Positions 54,979-64,000 of a stretch of 64,000 nucleotides of DNA are shown piece by piece. The stretch is taken from positions 48,957 through 112,956 of the forward strand of contig JBMNGH010000008.1 in assembly GCA_050949725.1 (NCBI GenBank), read 5' to 3'. Every line of letters begins with the position of its first letter. The first letter of the stretch is position 1. The stretch comes from JBMNGH01 sp050949725. Lineage in GTDB: Bacteria > Bacillota > Thermosediminibacteria > Thermosediminibacterales > Tepidanaerobacteraceae. A model generated the notes under the pieces. The model had not been told where the DNA came from. It saw nothing but the letters and a program-made list of their open reading frames with translations, and ran no database searches. The translations under genes and the position numbers were made by a program.

Positions 54979-57900
54979 ATGCTGGATTTACATGGTTACA
55001 TAATTCGTAAAAAAATTTATGAAGACGAAAAAATTAGCGTTTATTGTGGAATAAAGCTAAAGGACAGAATGTCAGTTATTATAAAAGCGCTAAAGCAAGA
55101 AGCGATTAATAAGGAAAATTTATCAGGCTTAATAAATGAGTTCGATATAACACGCAATCTAAAAATAAAGGGTATACTGAAGCCCATAGAATTGAAAAAA
55201 GTAGAAAACACTTTTGCTATGATAGTTGAAGACATCAAAGCAGTGCCAATTAGGAAGTATATGAAAGACAATGCTGTAGACATCCCGCTTTTTCTTGATT
55301 TAGCAATCCAATTGGTCAGGACGGTAGCTGAGGTTCACCAAAATGGAATTATACACGGAAATATTAACCCTGACAGCATTCTCATCCAACCGGCCAACAG
55401 AGAAGTAATTCTAATCGATTTTAGCAATGCTGCATTTCTTTCAGACATAAGTGATGGAACATCCCGGATATACAAAGGAGATGCTATAGAATACGTATCT
55501 CTGGAACGGCTCGGTTTGGCAGAAGGCATTGTCGACTACCGCAGTGACTATTATTCTACCGGTGTTGTGTTTTATGAGTTGTTGACAGGTCAGCTTCCAT
55601 ACCAAGCAAAGGATGAAGCCGAGTGGGTTCATGCTTGTATTACAACAAAGCCCGTAACTCCAGAGAAATTGAATCCAAAAATACCGTCGGCTTTGGCTGC
55701 CATTGTCATGAAAATGATTTCCAAGCCTGCTGATGAAAGGTACCAGAGCGCGTACGGTATTTTGAAAGATTTAGAGAATTGCAGGATACAATGGAATACA
55801 AAAGGCAGGATTGTACCGTTTGTCCTTGGGCAAAAAGATATCTCCCCTAGGTTTATGTTGACTCAGAGGATTATTGGAAGGGAAACCGAAACGAAAAATT
55901 TAATAAGTGTCTTTGACCGCACATGCTCTGGGCAGGGCGAATTTGTAATAGTAAACGGTTATGCGGGGACAGGGAAGACCGTTTTAATAAATAAAGTCCT
56001 AAAACCACTAGCAGTTAAAAAAGGATATTATGCATACGGCAAATTTGACCAATTACGACAAAACATACCTTATGCCGCTATCTCCGATGCCTTGAGGATG
56101 GTAATAAAACAGATAATGACCGAGAGCGTGGAACAATTAAAAAAATGGAAAAGTAAGATATCGGCTGCCCTCAAAAAAAATGGGGCTGTTATTACACAGC
56201 TTATTCCAGAGCTTGAAATGATAATCGGGCCACAAGATCCTGTTAAGCAACTGGACCCAATAGAGGCACAAAATCGCTTTTTAATGGTGTTCGGGAATTT
56301 TATAAATGCGCTTGCAGATAAAAGCCATCCCCTCGTATTGGTTTTAGATGACCTGCATTGGGCTGATATAAATTCTTTGCAGTTATTGAAATACATGTGC
56401 AGGGATTCAGAAATGTCACATCTGTTAATCGTTGGCTGTTTTAGGGATACTGAGGTATGTGAAAGTCACCCTTTATGGTTAACACTTAAAGAGATTTGCA
56501 GAGAGGACATTCAAGTAAGTGAAATTAAACTTAACCCTCTCAGCAGGGAAAATATAGCCGAATATATTGCTGAAACCTTACATTGCCCAGACAAAAGTAT
56601 TGATAGACTTGTAGAGGTATTGTATCGTAGGGCGTATGGTAACCCGTTCTTTCTGAGTCAACTGTTGAAATCCGTTTATAAAGAAAATCTGTTTACTTTT
56701 AATATGATAAAAGGCTGTTGGGAATGGGAAGAGAATCAAATACAAAAAATCCAAATGCCGGAAGACGTTATTGACCTGATATTGTTCAAGCTGCGTAAAC
56801 TGCCACAAAATACAATCAATATCTTGAAGCTGGCTTCCTGTATGGGTAATACTTTTGATTTGGGTTTATTGGAAGTTGTGTGTGACAAAACACAAGATGA
56901 AATATCTTATATCCTTATGCCTGCTCTTAAAGAGGATCTTATCGTGCCTGTATCCCTCTCTGGACAAGCTCTTATGGCGTTGGACAAAATAACGTCATCT
57001 CAGATTTACGAATTTATACACGATAGGGTTAAACAAGCTGTGTATTCACTGCTCTTGCAAACAGAGAAGAAAAAGTTGCATGTCAAAATTGGCTACTCTA
57101 TGTTAAGGGACCTAGGCCAAGATGGTTTGGGTAATAAAATATTGACAGTGATGGACCACTTAAACCGAGGCCTAGAATTTATTACAGATAATGCGGAAAG
57201 ATTAAAATTTGCGCAGTACAACTTAATTGCAGGCAGGAAGGTGAAAGCTTCTGTCGCATACGATTTAGCGATGGAATATTTTTTATCCGGGATAAGCCTA
57301 TTACCCGAAAATCCTTGGAATTCCTGTTTCAACTTATGCTATGACCTTTACTTGGAGCGTGCCCAGTGTGAATATATGTTGGGTAATGTAGATGATGCGG
57401 AAAAGTTGTTTGACATAATGTTGCTAAAAGCTAAAGATGTGTTTCAGAAATCAGATATTTACGGCATGAAGATGATGCTGTACGCCGGCACAGGAAAACA
57501 TGCAGAGGCAGTAAAAATTGGCATACATGCATTGCAAAAGTTCGGGATTAAGATCCCTTCAAGACCTAGTATGTTTGAAAACATTAAGGGATTGCTGCTA
57601 TACAGATGGCTTATGTACAATAAAAAGCCGGAGTCTTTGCTTAATCAAAAGGAAATGACAAGCCCCGTACACAAGAAGGTAGCAGATCTTCTTATAAAGT
57701 TCATTTTTGTGACATGTACAAATTATCCTGATTTGTATGGCTTATCTATAATAAAGGCAGGTAATTATGCTGCAAAACACGGGAACAGTGAGATGGCTTC
57801 CATCGGATACTTGGGATACAGCATAGTAGAGGGCAGTGTCTTAGGAAATTATCTAAGAGGATATCAATTAGGGAATGTGGCAGTAACGCTTGCGGAAAAA

Positions 57901-59670
57901 TATGATAATAGTCTTTCCAAATGTGTAGCATATTTTACATTTGGAGCCATAATATCCCATTGGACTCATCACGCAAAAGAAGGTCTAAAGTACCTACATA
58001 AAGCAGTGGAACATTCTTTTGAGGCAGGAGATGTGTTGATATCTGGTTTTTCGCGCGGAGTTATTTTGGAAAATATGTACTTAATAGGTACACATTTGGG
58101 TGATGTTATAAAAGAAGCAGAAAGCTGTATTGACTACGCTAAAAAAGTAAAGCATGAAAACCTTTTAATAAATGCAGAAGTCTACCTGAGGGCTGCTGCC
58201 ATTTTAGCGGGCAGTTCAAATAAATCTAATTTCGCTTGTTGTGCAGAGAGTTTATTAAAATCAGTGAAGGGTGATTTGGCAGCTCTGGCAGCCTATTATT
58301 TTTCAGAAATGCAGCTTTCATACCTTTTTGAAAATTATCACAGCGCTCTCGCTGCGGCAAATAAAATCAACAAATGTAGAGGAGCCATAATGGGTTTTTT
58401 ACTTTCTGCCGATTACGTTTTTTATCATTCCCTCACTATTGCTGCCGCATTTAACCAGATGCCTGCCAAGGAAAAATTTTTATACATGAGAGCACTCAAG
58501 AAAAATCAGCGAAGAATGTATAAATGGTCTGATTCATGTCCTGAAAATTTCCTCCACAAGTACCTGTTAGTTGAGGCTGAAAGGTTGCGTATTAATGATA
58601 AAAAACGAGAAGCAGAAATCATGTATGATAAATCAATAAAATGTGCTAGGGAAAATGGGTATATTAACGTAGAGGCTATTGCATATGAAAGTGCTTCAAG
58701 GTTTTACATGAACGAAGGAAGGTTAGAAATAGCAAAAACGTATATGCATGAAGCGGTCGTTTTGTATAAAAAACTGGGTGCAGAGGCAAAACTCCGAGCT
58801 TTAAAAGAAAAGTATTTTGAGTTACTTGAAGGGTTTGAACCAAGTCTTAATAATGTTGATGCACAAAATGATCCTATCGAATTGTTAAGAGACATTGTTT
58901 ATAATATTGACAAAAGTAGAAATAACGAGGCTGATGGGTTTGATATTCATACAGTCAAAAAGGCACTAAAGGGATTTTCCACAAATTCTGAGCAAGAAAA
59001 ATTACTAGACAAGTTTGTTAGAACTGCGATCGAAAGCACATCTGCAAATAGAGGGTTTCTGATTCTTGAAAAAGATGGTGAGTTATTTATAGAAGTTATG
59101 AGAGAAGGAGATGAGTATGGGGTTGTAGAAAACAAATTAAACCTTGATGAAATCGATACAATACCTAAACGCATGGTGCGATATGTCGCAAGGACAGGTG
59201 AGACAATAGTAATAAATAGTAAAAATCAAATCGGAATTTTTTTAAAGGACAGTTATTTGTCAAAAGCAGGTGTAAAATCCTTGGCATGTATTCCGCTCAA
59301 GTTTAATAGCTTTCCATTAAGAGTTTTATATCTCGAAAACTCATTTATGACGGGGGTGTTCACTGAGGAACGTATTGAACTGGTGATACTCCTAGCAGGC
59401 CTAATGATTTATTCAGATGTGCAGCACTCTGTCAATGAACGCGGGCACTTAAAGGATGAAGAATATCTTTTTCTTACTTATACTCTGACAAAAAGAGAAA
59501 TTGAGGTTATCAATTTAATAGCCGCAGGACTTTCAAATAAAGAAATTGCCCGGAAATTGGACTTGACTGTCAATACAGTCAAGACACATATAAAGAATTT
59601 ATACGGGAAACTACAGGTAAACAACAGGGTACAGGCAGTTGAAAAGGCCAAGGAGTTAAATATCATGTAA
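54979..59670 (+). CDS. Giant kinase-like / AAA ATPase / TPR / GAF / LuxR regulator
   Basis: The 1563-residue protein begins with a Ser/Thr-kinase-like domain (~5-270), then an AAA_16/STAND ATPase (Walker A GYAGTGKT at ~327, DDLHWAD at ~457), a long helical TPR-like region (~660-1300), a GAF domain (~1340-1490) and a C-terminal LuxR helix-turn-helix (LTKREIEVINLIAAGLSNKEIARKL). In the kinase domain, HRD is H126-G-N128 and DFG is D147-F-S; the usual glycine loop is missing, but Lys36 is present, so activity is doubtful. It resembles large signalling ATPases of cyanobacteria and Firmicutes and probably regulates nearby genes. ATG 54979 has AAAGGG upstream; a terminator follows. Confidence 0.88.
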   Translation: MLDLHGYIIRKKIYEDEKISVYCGIKLKDRMSVIIKALKQEAINKENLSGLINEFDITRNLKIKGILKPIELKKVENTFAMIVEDIKAVPIRKYMKDNAVDIPLFLDLAIQLVRTVAEVHQNGIIHGNINPDSILIQPANREVILIDFSNAAFLSDISDGTSRIYKGDAIEYVSLERLGLAEGIVDYRSDYYSTGVVFYELLTGQLPYQAKDEAEWVHACITTKPVTPEKLNPKIPSALAAIVMKMISKPADERYQSAYGILKDLENCRIQWNTKGRIVPFVLGQKDISPRFMLTQRIIGRETETKNLISVFDRTCSGQGEFVIVNGYAGTGKTVLINKVLKPLAVKKGYYAYGKFDQLRQNIPYAAISDALRMVIKQIMTESVEQLKKWKSKISAALKKNGAVITQLIPELEMIIGPQDPVKQLDPIEAQNRFLMVFGNFINALADKSHPLVLVLDDLHWADINSLQLLKYMCRDSEMSHLLIVGCFRDTEVCESHPLWLTLKEICREDIQVSEIKLNPLSRENIAEYIAETLHCPDKSIDRLVEVLYRRAYGNPFFLSQLLKSVYKENLFTFNMIKGCWEWEENQIQKIQMPEDVIDLILFKLRKLPQNTINILKLASCMGNTFDLGLLEVVCDKTQDEISYILMPALKEDLIVPVSLSGQALMALDKITSSQIYEFIHDRVKQAVYSLLLQTEKKKLHVKIGYSMLRDLGQDGLGNKILTVMDHLNRGLEFITDNAERLKFAQYNLIAGRKVKASVAYDLAMEYFLSGISLLPENPWNSCFNLCYDLYLERAQCEYMLGNVDDAEKLFDIMLLKAKDVFQKSDIYGMKMMLYAGTGKHAEAVKIGIHALQKFGIKIPSRPSMFENIKGLLLYRWLMYNKKPESLLNQKEMTSPVHKKVADLLIKFIFVTCTNYPDLYGLSIIKAGNYAAKHGNSEMASIGYLGYSIVEGSVLGNYLRGYQLGNVAVTLAEKYDNSLSKCVAYFTFGAIISHWTHHAKEGLKYLHKAVEHSFEAGDVLISGFSRGVILENMYLIGTHLGDVIKEAESCIDYAKKVKHENLLINAEVYLRAAAILAGSSNKSNFACCAESLLKSVKGDLAALAAYYFSEMQLSYLFENYHSALAAANKINKCRGAIMGFLLSADYVFYHSLTIAAAFNQMPAKEKFLYMRALKKNQRRMYKWSDSCPENFLHKYLLVEAERLRINDKKREAEIMYDKSIKCARENGYINVEAIAYESASRFYMNEGRLEIAKTYMHEAVVLYKKLGAEAKLRALKEKYFELLEGFEPSLNNVDAQNDPIELLRDIVYNIDKSRNNEADGFDIHTVKKALKGFSTNSEQEKLLDKFVRTAIESTSANRGFLILEKDGELFIEVMREGDEYGVVENKLNLDEIDTIPKRMVRYVARTGETIVINSKNQIGIFLKDSYLSKAGVKSLACIPLKFNSFPLRVLYLENSFMTGVFTEERIELVILLAGLMIYSDVQHSVNERGHLKDEEYLFLTYTLTKREIEVINLIAAGLSNKEIARKLDLTVNTVKTHIKNLYGKLQVNNRVQAVEKAKELNIM

Positions 59671-59684
59671 AAAAAAGACTTACC

Positions 59685-59709
59685 TCACCCGTTTGGGTGA
59701 TGTTTTTTT
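59685..59709 (+). terminator. Intrinsic terminator
   Basis: TCACCC pairs with GGGTGA around GTTT, followed by TG and TTTTTTT. It ends the regulator gene transcript. The gap to 59889 otherwise holds only the GAGGGGG site of the next gene. Confidence 0.85.
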
Positions 59710-59889
59710 GTACAATTTGCTTTATCCTAATAATTGACAAGATAATTGACAAGGTTTTTTTTAAGCTTTTGATTTTTTCTAAAGAGAGGTGATTTCAAAA
59801 ACGACAGAAATAGAATAGAGATAAGAGTTAATGGGGTAAAAAAATTTAATATCTTTCCTATATAGGGTCATGAGAAAGAGGGGGTTTTT

Positions 59890-60923
59890 TTGATTAAAAC
59901 GATAGGCATTGATGTAGGATACGGATTTGTAAAAGTGACGGATGGTCAGTCTGGTTATTCTTTTCCAAGCGTCGTAGGGAAGGTCACACTAAATCCACAT
60001 TCAGTATTAGGCCAAATCAGCCCATGCTTGAAGAACTAAGGATAAATATAGGAAAAGGTCTCAATTTCGTTGGCAAAGCAGCTATTAAGCACTCTAAATT
60101 TGTCTTTCGGGATCTTTCTTACACGAGATCAATAGGAGACGATTTTGAGATATTGTTTTTTAGTGCGCTCAGCTTGTTCTGTAACGAATCTAGAAATGAT
60201 TTTAACATTGTTACAGGCCTACCTGTTGAGAGAATGCATTCACATGATGATTTGGTAAAAAGAATTAGGGGCTCTAGAAATATCGTGGTTTACCGCAATG
60301 ACAGACCTGTAAATATAACTGTTAATATCCATGAGGCACAGATAGTTCCACAGCCTCTTGGAGCGTATTGGTCTCAGTTCGTTTTTCATTCAGATCAAGA
60401 GTTTCCATTACATGACGAAGGGCGCATCGCCGTTATCGATGTAGGTTTTAAAACGACTGATTTAGCTGCAATAGAAGGTTCTGAGTACATTCCGCAAAAA
60501 AGCAAAACGGTTACCGTTGGGCTGGCAGAAGCGTACAGCAATATTAGTTCCAGTTTGGCTAAAGAGTTTGGGTTAGAAAAAGAGAGCCATGCACTAGATG
60601 CGATAGTAATAAAACGCAGTGTTAGTGTAGCAGGTCAGGTCTTTGACATATCCCAGATAGTTGACCACGCTTTTGAAAAACTGGCCACAAATGTTCTTGT
60701 AGAAGTCAATTCTTTATGGAGGTTACAGGATTTCGATACTTTATTGTTGAGCGGTGGTGGAGGACAATCCTTAGCAAGACATATGACGCTCCAACTTCCA
60801 AGGCTAAAACTTGTTTCTGACCCAATAACGGCTAATTGCCGTGGCTATTTGGCCTGGGGCAATCAAATATGGGGTGCCAAAACTGAAGAAGATGCAGCCG
60901 TGGCTTCGGATGAAGAAGACTAG
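59890..60923 (+). pseudogene. Actin-like ParM/StbA-family ATPase with a one-base frameshift
   Basis: TTG 59890 after GAGGGGG gives IKTIGIDVGYGFVKVTDGQSG, the phosphate-1 loop of ParM/StbA actin-like proteins, then YSFPSVVG. The frame breaks in the GGG at 59977-59979; one more G would give FPSVVGEGHTKS and join the ~300-residue frame that continues to 60923. That part has FNIVTGLPVERM, the phosphate-2 loop IAVIDVGFKTTDLAA, and LLLSGGGGQSL. These are ATPase features of filament-forming actins used in plasmid segregation. It is followed 13 nt later by a bactofilin gene. A sequencing error in a G-run is quite possible, so the gene may be functional. Confidence 0.75.
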
Positions 60924-60936
60924 TCAGGTGAGGCTT

Positions 60937-61452
60937 ATGAACGTAAAAAGTATTTTAAATAAGGTAATAGATGTTGACAGTTCAGACGCTTTTGACGGCC
61001 TTATTGAAATAAACGGTATGTTTAGTGGATGTATATCTAATGGCAATGAAGTATTTGTAGCAGCTTCAGGAACTTTAGACGGCCAGGTTCAAGCGAAGAA
61101 ACTGGTGGTTGATGGAAAGGTGAAAGGAAAAATTGAAGCAGAGTGTGTAGTTGTTAATTCTTCAGGTCAGTTGATTTACGAACAATTAAAATACAAGGAT
61201 ATTCATATCGAAGATGGAGCTGTTCTGCTTGGCAACAAAAAATTAATGAAAAGAGACACTTCCCACAGTGCAACCGAGTTGAACGCTGATGATTTTGAGC
61301 TTGATATCGATGCAAAACCTGAAAGAGAACAGGCATATAGTGAGACAGAGTATAAAAGAGCTCAAGCTAAAAAACTACCTCAAGATGATACACTACTAAA
61401 CAGAGAGAGCTTCGAGATAAAAGGTCAACCGTTTTTTCAGAGCAGCTTTTAA
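60937..61452 (+). CDS. Bactofilin-like cytoskeletal protein
   Basis: The 171-residue protein has a central beta-helix of the bactofilin (DUF583) family, ~20-110: GLIEINGMFSGCISNGNEVF, VAASGTLDGQVQAKKLVVDG and KVKGKIEAECVVVNSSGQ, each turn ~18-20 residues, and a disordered charged C-terminal tail. Bactofilins form nucleotide-free filaments positioning wall enzymes. ATG 60937 has AGGTGAGG upstream, 13 nt after the actin-like gene, so they form one operon; two filament systems together suggest a cell-shape or positioning module. Confidence 0.8.
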   Translation: MNVKSILNKVIDVDSSDAFDGLIEINGMFSGCISNGNEVFVAASGTLDGQVQAKKLVVDGKVKGKIEAECVVVNSSGQLIYEQLKYKDIHIEDGAVLLGNKKLMKRDTSHSATELNADDFELDIDAKPEREQAYSETEYKRAQAKKLPQDDTLLNRESFEIKGQPFFQSSF

Positions 61453-61470
61453 TCTATTTACCCCACATAA

Positions 61471-61495
61471 CGCCGGCTTGATGCTGGCGCTTTTT
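61471..61495 (+). terminator. Intrinsic terminator
   Basis: CGCCGGC (61471-61477) pairs with GCTGGCG (61483-61489) with one G-U pair, followed by CTTTTT. It closes the actin-like/bactofilin operon. Confidence 0.85.
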
Positions 61496-61597
61496 GTTTG
61501 TTTCCTATAGGTAGTTTCAATTACTTTTACAAAAACATAAATAACAAGCCATGACGTTTTTTTTCCCGCTGGCTTTATATTTTATGTAGATCACCGA

Positions 61598-61629
61598 ACA
61601 TAAAGACACCCGAAAGGGTGTCTTTATGT
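61598..61629. terminator. 14-bp GAAA-tetraloop hairpin, probable bidirectional terminator
   Basis: ACATAAAGACACCC (61598-61611) is perfectly inverted at 61616-61629 around GAAA, a stable GNRA loop. No long U-run follows on either strand. It lies between the bactofilin operon and the restriction genes. Confidence 0.6.
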
Positions 61630-61681
61630 TGGACTTTAACCTGTTGAGCGTGAAGCGAGTTTTCCGGAAGAGAAATGAGCC

Positions 61682-62575
61682 ATGCGAAACAAACAACCAC
61701 CCGCTATGCGGGCACGCGCGACGGAAGTAATACAAAAAATCAGGGTTGAACAACTATTTTATGTTACAGATCTAGGCAATTATTTAGCCTATTGGCCACG
61801 AAAATATAGAGGCAAAAAAACTACACTCCAAAGCAGAAATTCGTTAATAGGTAATTTCACAGAAAAGTGGTCAACAGATCTTATCCAACAAATAGTTAAA
61901 TGTGATAAATTGTATGCCGTGCAAGGCGCAGTTTGTGATGAGCTTGCATTAACTAGACAATCAGCCGGGGATGTTGTAATCTCTAGAAGTAATGGTATTG
62001 AACAAAAACCCGAAGATATTTTAATCATTTTTGAGGTTAAAATGTCTATTGTTTGGAACTGGCAATACATAAAGGGTAATCCTGACCGACTTCAGTGTAT
62101 CGGAGACTACAAATCACATTCTGGTAATCCGGGTCTGTTAAGGTCCGATTCTATGCTTAAGGCTATAGGTAAAAGTATTAGTATCAGAGTATCTAGTCCA
62201 AAGGCTTCTCGAATACCGATAATAATTCTGGGAAATACCCCTATTACGAGAAGTTATTATAATAAAGTAGACCAATTATATAAAGCAGGTATTATCCAAG
62301 GCTTTTGGTCAATAAATCCTAAACCTTTAAACCGTAATAATATTGAAGAAAATATTAAAACAACCCCAAAAGGTGGTTTTTTTAGATTCGATAGTTTTAA
62401 TGAAATAAAAGAGAAAATCAAATCCTTATATTCTCAAGAAATGACCTTTTTTTCTAGTATGAAAAATAAAAGAGAGATCGGAGAAATTATTGAAATTGCA
62501 AATAAAGAACAAACTTATGAGGAAAAAGGCGAACTCTTTTTATTAAACTTATTAGGGAGTGATTTTTTTGTCTAA
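61682..62575 (+). CDS. Type II restriction endonuclease
   Basis: The 297-residue protein has a PD-(D/E)xK-like core: SAGDVVISRS (Asp) and, ~19 residues later, ILIIFEVKMSIVW (Glu and Lys), preceded by CDELALTRQ. The rest has no family I recognise. ATG 61682 has GGAAGAG 9 nt upstream. It overlaps the methyltransferase gene by 8 nt, the arrangement of a two-gene restriction-modification system. The recognition sequence is unknown. Confidence 0.8.
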   Translation: MRNKQPPAMRARATEVIQKIRVEQLFYVTDLGNYLAYWPRKYRGKKTTLQSRNSLIGNFTEKWSTDLIQQIVKCDKLYAVQGAVCDELALTRQSAGDVVISRSNGIEQKPEDILIIFEVKMSIVWNWQYIKGNPDRLQCIGDYKSHSGNPGLLRSDSMLKAIGKSISIRVSSPKASRIPIIILGNTPITRSYYNKVDQLYKAGIIQGFWSINPKPLNRNNIEENIKTTPKGGFFRFDSFNEIKEKIKSLYSQEMTFFSSMKNKREIGEIIEIANKEQTYEEKGELFLLNLLGSDFFV

Positions 62576-63473
62576 AAGGATAGGCACCAAAACAAGTTCT
62601 TTCGGAACACCAGGGAGAATAAACCACGATTCAACAGTATTCTATGATAGCAAATTATATGCTAATCAAGAAATGGAAAAGAAAAATATAATATATAAAG
62701 AAAACAAGATTCCACTAAATATACTTAATAAGATCTATTGCAAATCTAGTGAACTAATGGATGAAATTCCTGATAATAGTGTTCATCTAATGATTACATC
62801 CCCACCTTATAATGTAAAAAAAGAATATGATAAGGATATGTCTTTAGAGGAATACAGACAATTACTTTATAAAGTATTTCAAGAAACTTATAAAAAGCTT
62901 GTCACTGGTGGGAGAGCATGCATAAACATTGCTAACTTGGGGAGGAAACCCTATATTCCTTTGCATTCATATATAATTGAAGACATGCTAAAAATTGGGT
63001 ACTTTATGAGAGGTGAAATAATTTGGGACAAGGCATCAAGTGCTAGCCCGTCGACAGCATGGGGCAGTTGGATGTCTGCTTCAAATCCTGTTTTAAGAGA
63101 TACTCATGAATATATTTTAGTGTTTTCAAAAGAATCTTTTTCAAGAAAGAAAAAAGATAAACAGAATACAATAACAAAAGAACAGTTTCTGGAATGGACA
63201 AAAAGTGTGTGGACTTTTTCAGCTGTATCAGCCAGAAGCATAGGGCATCCAGCTCCTTTTCCAGAAGAATTACCTTATCGATTGATACAGCTTTACTCAT
63301 TTATAGGCGATGTCATCCTTGACCCATTCTGTGGTAGTGGAACAACTTGTCTTGCTGCTCTTAAGAGCAAAAGGTATTATATAGGATATGACATTAAACA
63401 TGAATATGTAGAACTTGCTAATAACCGTATAAAAAACTATTCGGTTCAACTACAACTGCCTATTGTTGATTAA
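62568..63473 (+). CDS. Type II DNA methyltransferase (N4-cytosine/N6-adenine class)
   Basis: The 301-residue protein has catalytic motif IV TSPPYNV near residue 75 and the SAM-binding motif I DPFCGSGTT near residue 260, with motif IV preceding motif I (beta class). SPPY suggests N4-methylcytosine or N6-methyladenine. TTG 62568 has GGGAG 8 nt upstream and is preferred over GTG 62559. It protects host DNA from the endonuclease encoded immediately upstream. Confidence 0.9.
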   Translation: MSKRIGTKTSSFGTPGRINHDSTVFYDSKLYANQEMEKKNIIYKENKIPLNILNKIYCKSSELMDEIPDNSVHLMITSPPYNVKKEYDKDMSLEEYRQLLYKVFQETYKKLVTGGRACINIANLGRKPYIPLHSYIIEDMLKIGYFMRGEIIWDKASSASPSTAWGSWMSASNPVLRDTHEYILVFSKESFSRKKKDKQNTITKEQFLEWTKSVWTFSAVSARSIGHPAPFPEELPYRLIQLYSFIGDVILDPFCGSGTTCLAALKSKRYYIGYDIKHEYVELANNRIKNYSVQLQLPIVD

Positions 63474-63626
63474 CCATATGATTAATTTAGCTTAAAGAGC
63501 ACAATTCGTAACCTTTATTTAGTTATTTCTTCATCATTCATACATTATAAAACACTGTAATGGGCTTGCTAGACAAAGAAAAAAGCCCCGCTAAAATGCA
63601 AGGCAATAAATAAGAACCTTTAGTTT

Positions 63627-63667
63627 ACAAAACAATAGCAGGCGCGCCATCCCTGCTATTATTTTGT
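63627..63667 (+). terminator. Terminator of the restriction-modification genes
   Basis: ACAAAA-AATAGCAGG (63627-63642, with one unpaired C) pairs with CCTGCTATT and TTTTGT (63652-63667, with one unpaired A). The tRNA gene begins on the other strand beyond it. Nothing else is visible in 63474-63751. Confidence 0.65.
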
Positions 63668-63751
63668 ACTCAATTGAATTAAAACTGCATTACTGAGATT
63701 GTTTTATGCTTAATTAAAGGATTTATAAAACCCTGAAACCTTTGATTTCAC

Positions 63752-63839
63752 TGGTGCCGAAGGCGGGATTTGAACCCGCACGTGCGCAATGCACACTAGA
63801 CCCTGAATCTAGCGCGTCTGCCAGTTCCACCACTTCGGC
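63752..63839 (-). tRNA. tRNA-Leu (anticodon CAG)
   Basis: The minus strand folds as a class II tRNA of 88 nt: acceptor GCCGAAG pairs with CTTCGGC, the D-arm contains GTGGAACTGGCAGAC, the anticodon stem CTAGA/TCTAG encloses TTCAGGG (anticodon CAG at plus 63803-63805), a long variable arm follows (about 13 nt), and the T-arm GCGGGTTCAAATCCCGC is perfect. CCA is encoded at 63752-63754. Confidence 0.96.
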
Positions 63840-63934
63840 TAGTGCTTTATTAAATACACAGAGAAATAACAAAAACGAGAATAATATAAAACAACATTTG
63901 AACTAATCAGCAAAATCACAGATGCTACAGTAAG

Positions 63935-63963
63935 AGTATACATAATTACTTCAATGTTGTCAA
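63935..63963 (-). promoter_or_regulatory. Promoter of tRNA-Leu
   Basis: On the minus strand TTGACA (63958-63963), a 17-nt spacer and TATACT (63935-63940) face the tRNA gene, about 95 nt away. Confidence 0.75.
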
Positions 63964-64000
63964 TGCATATAGATTTGTCCTGTCAAATTAAATTGACTTC

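Noticed and set aside
54818..55003. 61-residue ORF before the giant regulator
   Set aside because: No ribosome site, overlaps the regulator's start, no recognisable features.

Overview
The window comes from the chromosome of a low-to-moderate-GC Gram-positive anaerobe of the Clostridia, probably a moderately thermophilic, amino-acid-using member near the Thermoanaerobacterales/Thermosediminibacterales. The evidence is purine-rich Shine-Dalgarno sites, frequent TTG/GTG starts, S-layer-homology proteins, a SAM-I riboswitch, an in-frame selenocysteine UGA in a glycine-reductase-family gene, and the ftsEX / M23 peptidase / S41 protease order typical of Firmicutes. The genus assignment is inference.

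Layout. 1-2.6 kb: 3' part of a large protein ending in a GH130 mannoside-phosphorylase-type domain. 2.8-6.9 kb: ftsE, ftsX, a coiled-coil M23 peptidase and a CtpB-like protease (cell wall and division). 6.9-10.4 kb, minus strand: a SAM-riboswitch-controlled methionine transporter metNIQ followed by an Asp/Glu-racemase-family gene. 11-16.4 kb: an APC permease, a selenoprotein GrdB-like gene, a GrdE-like gene whose expected pyruvoyl cysteine is replaced by Tyr, and an iron alcohol dehydrogenase. 16.9-22.4 kb: a small conserved-looking ORF, uvrB and uvrA. 22.4-23.8 kb: L-serine dehydratase with a deletion-broken beta subunit. 24.1-28.2 kb: a (homo)citrate synthase / (homo)aconitase / isocitrate-type dehydrogenase operon behind a promoter that contains a 40-bp perfect palindrome.

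28.5-54.8 kb is the unusual part. It is an accessory island of exported proteins, most of which carry one or more domains resembling the sulfite-oxidase molybdopterin fold, combined with chitobiase-type beta-sandwich, BIG2, PKD, NosD beta-helix, copper-amine-oxidase-stalk and SLH domains. Among them lie an ExbB/TolQ-like channel with a DUF2149 partner resembling ExbD, an orphan four-gene ECF transporter, lipoproteins, an FMN-binding lipoprotein, a NapH-like membrane ferredoxin, a small kinase-like protein and MobB (Mo-cofactor biosynthesis). A leader at 36.95-37.10 kb resembles the Moco riboswitch. I read this as an undescribed extracellular molybdopterin/tungstopterin-linked, or at least SUOX-fold, redox or uptake system. 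Several of its largest genes are frameshifted or decayed.

55-64 kb: a 1563-residue kinase/AAA/GAF/LuxR regulator with a degenerate kinase site, an actin-like (ParM-type) gene with a one-base frameshift followed by a bactofilin, a two-gene type II restriction-modification system, and tRNA-Leu(CAG) on the minus strand. No CRISPR array, rRNA gene or recognisable transposase was seen.
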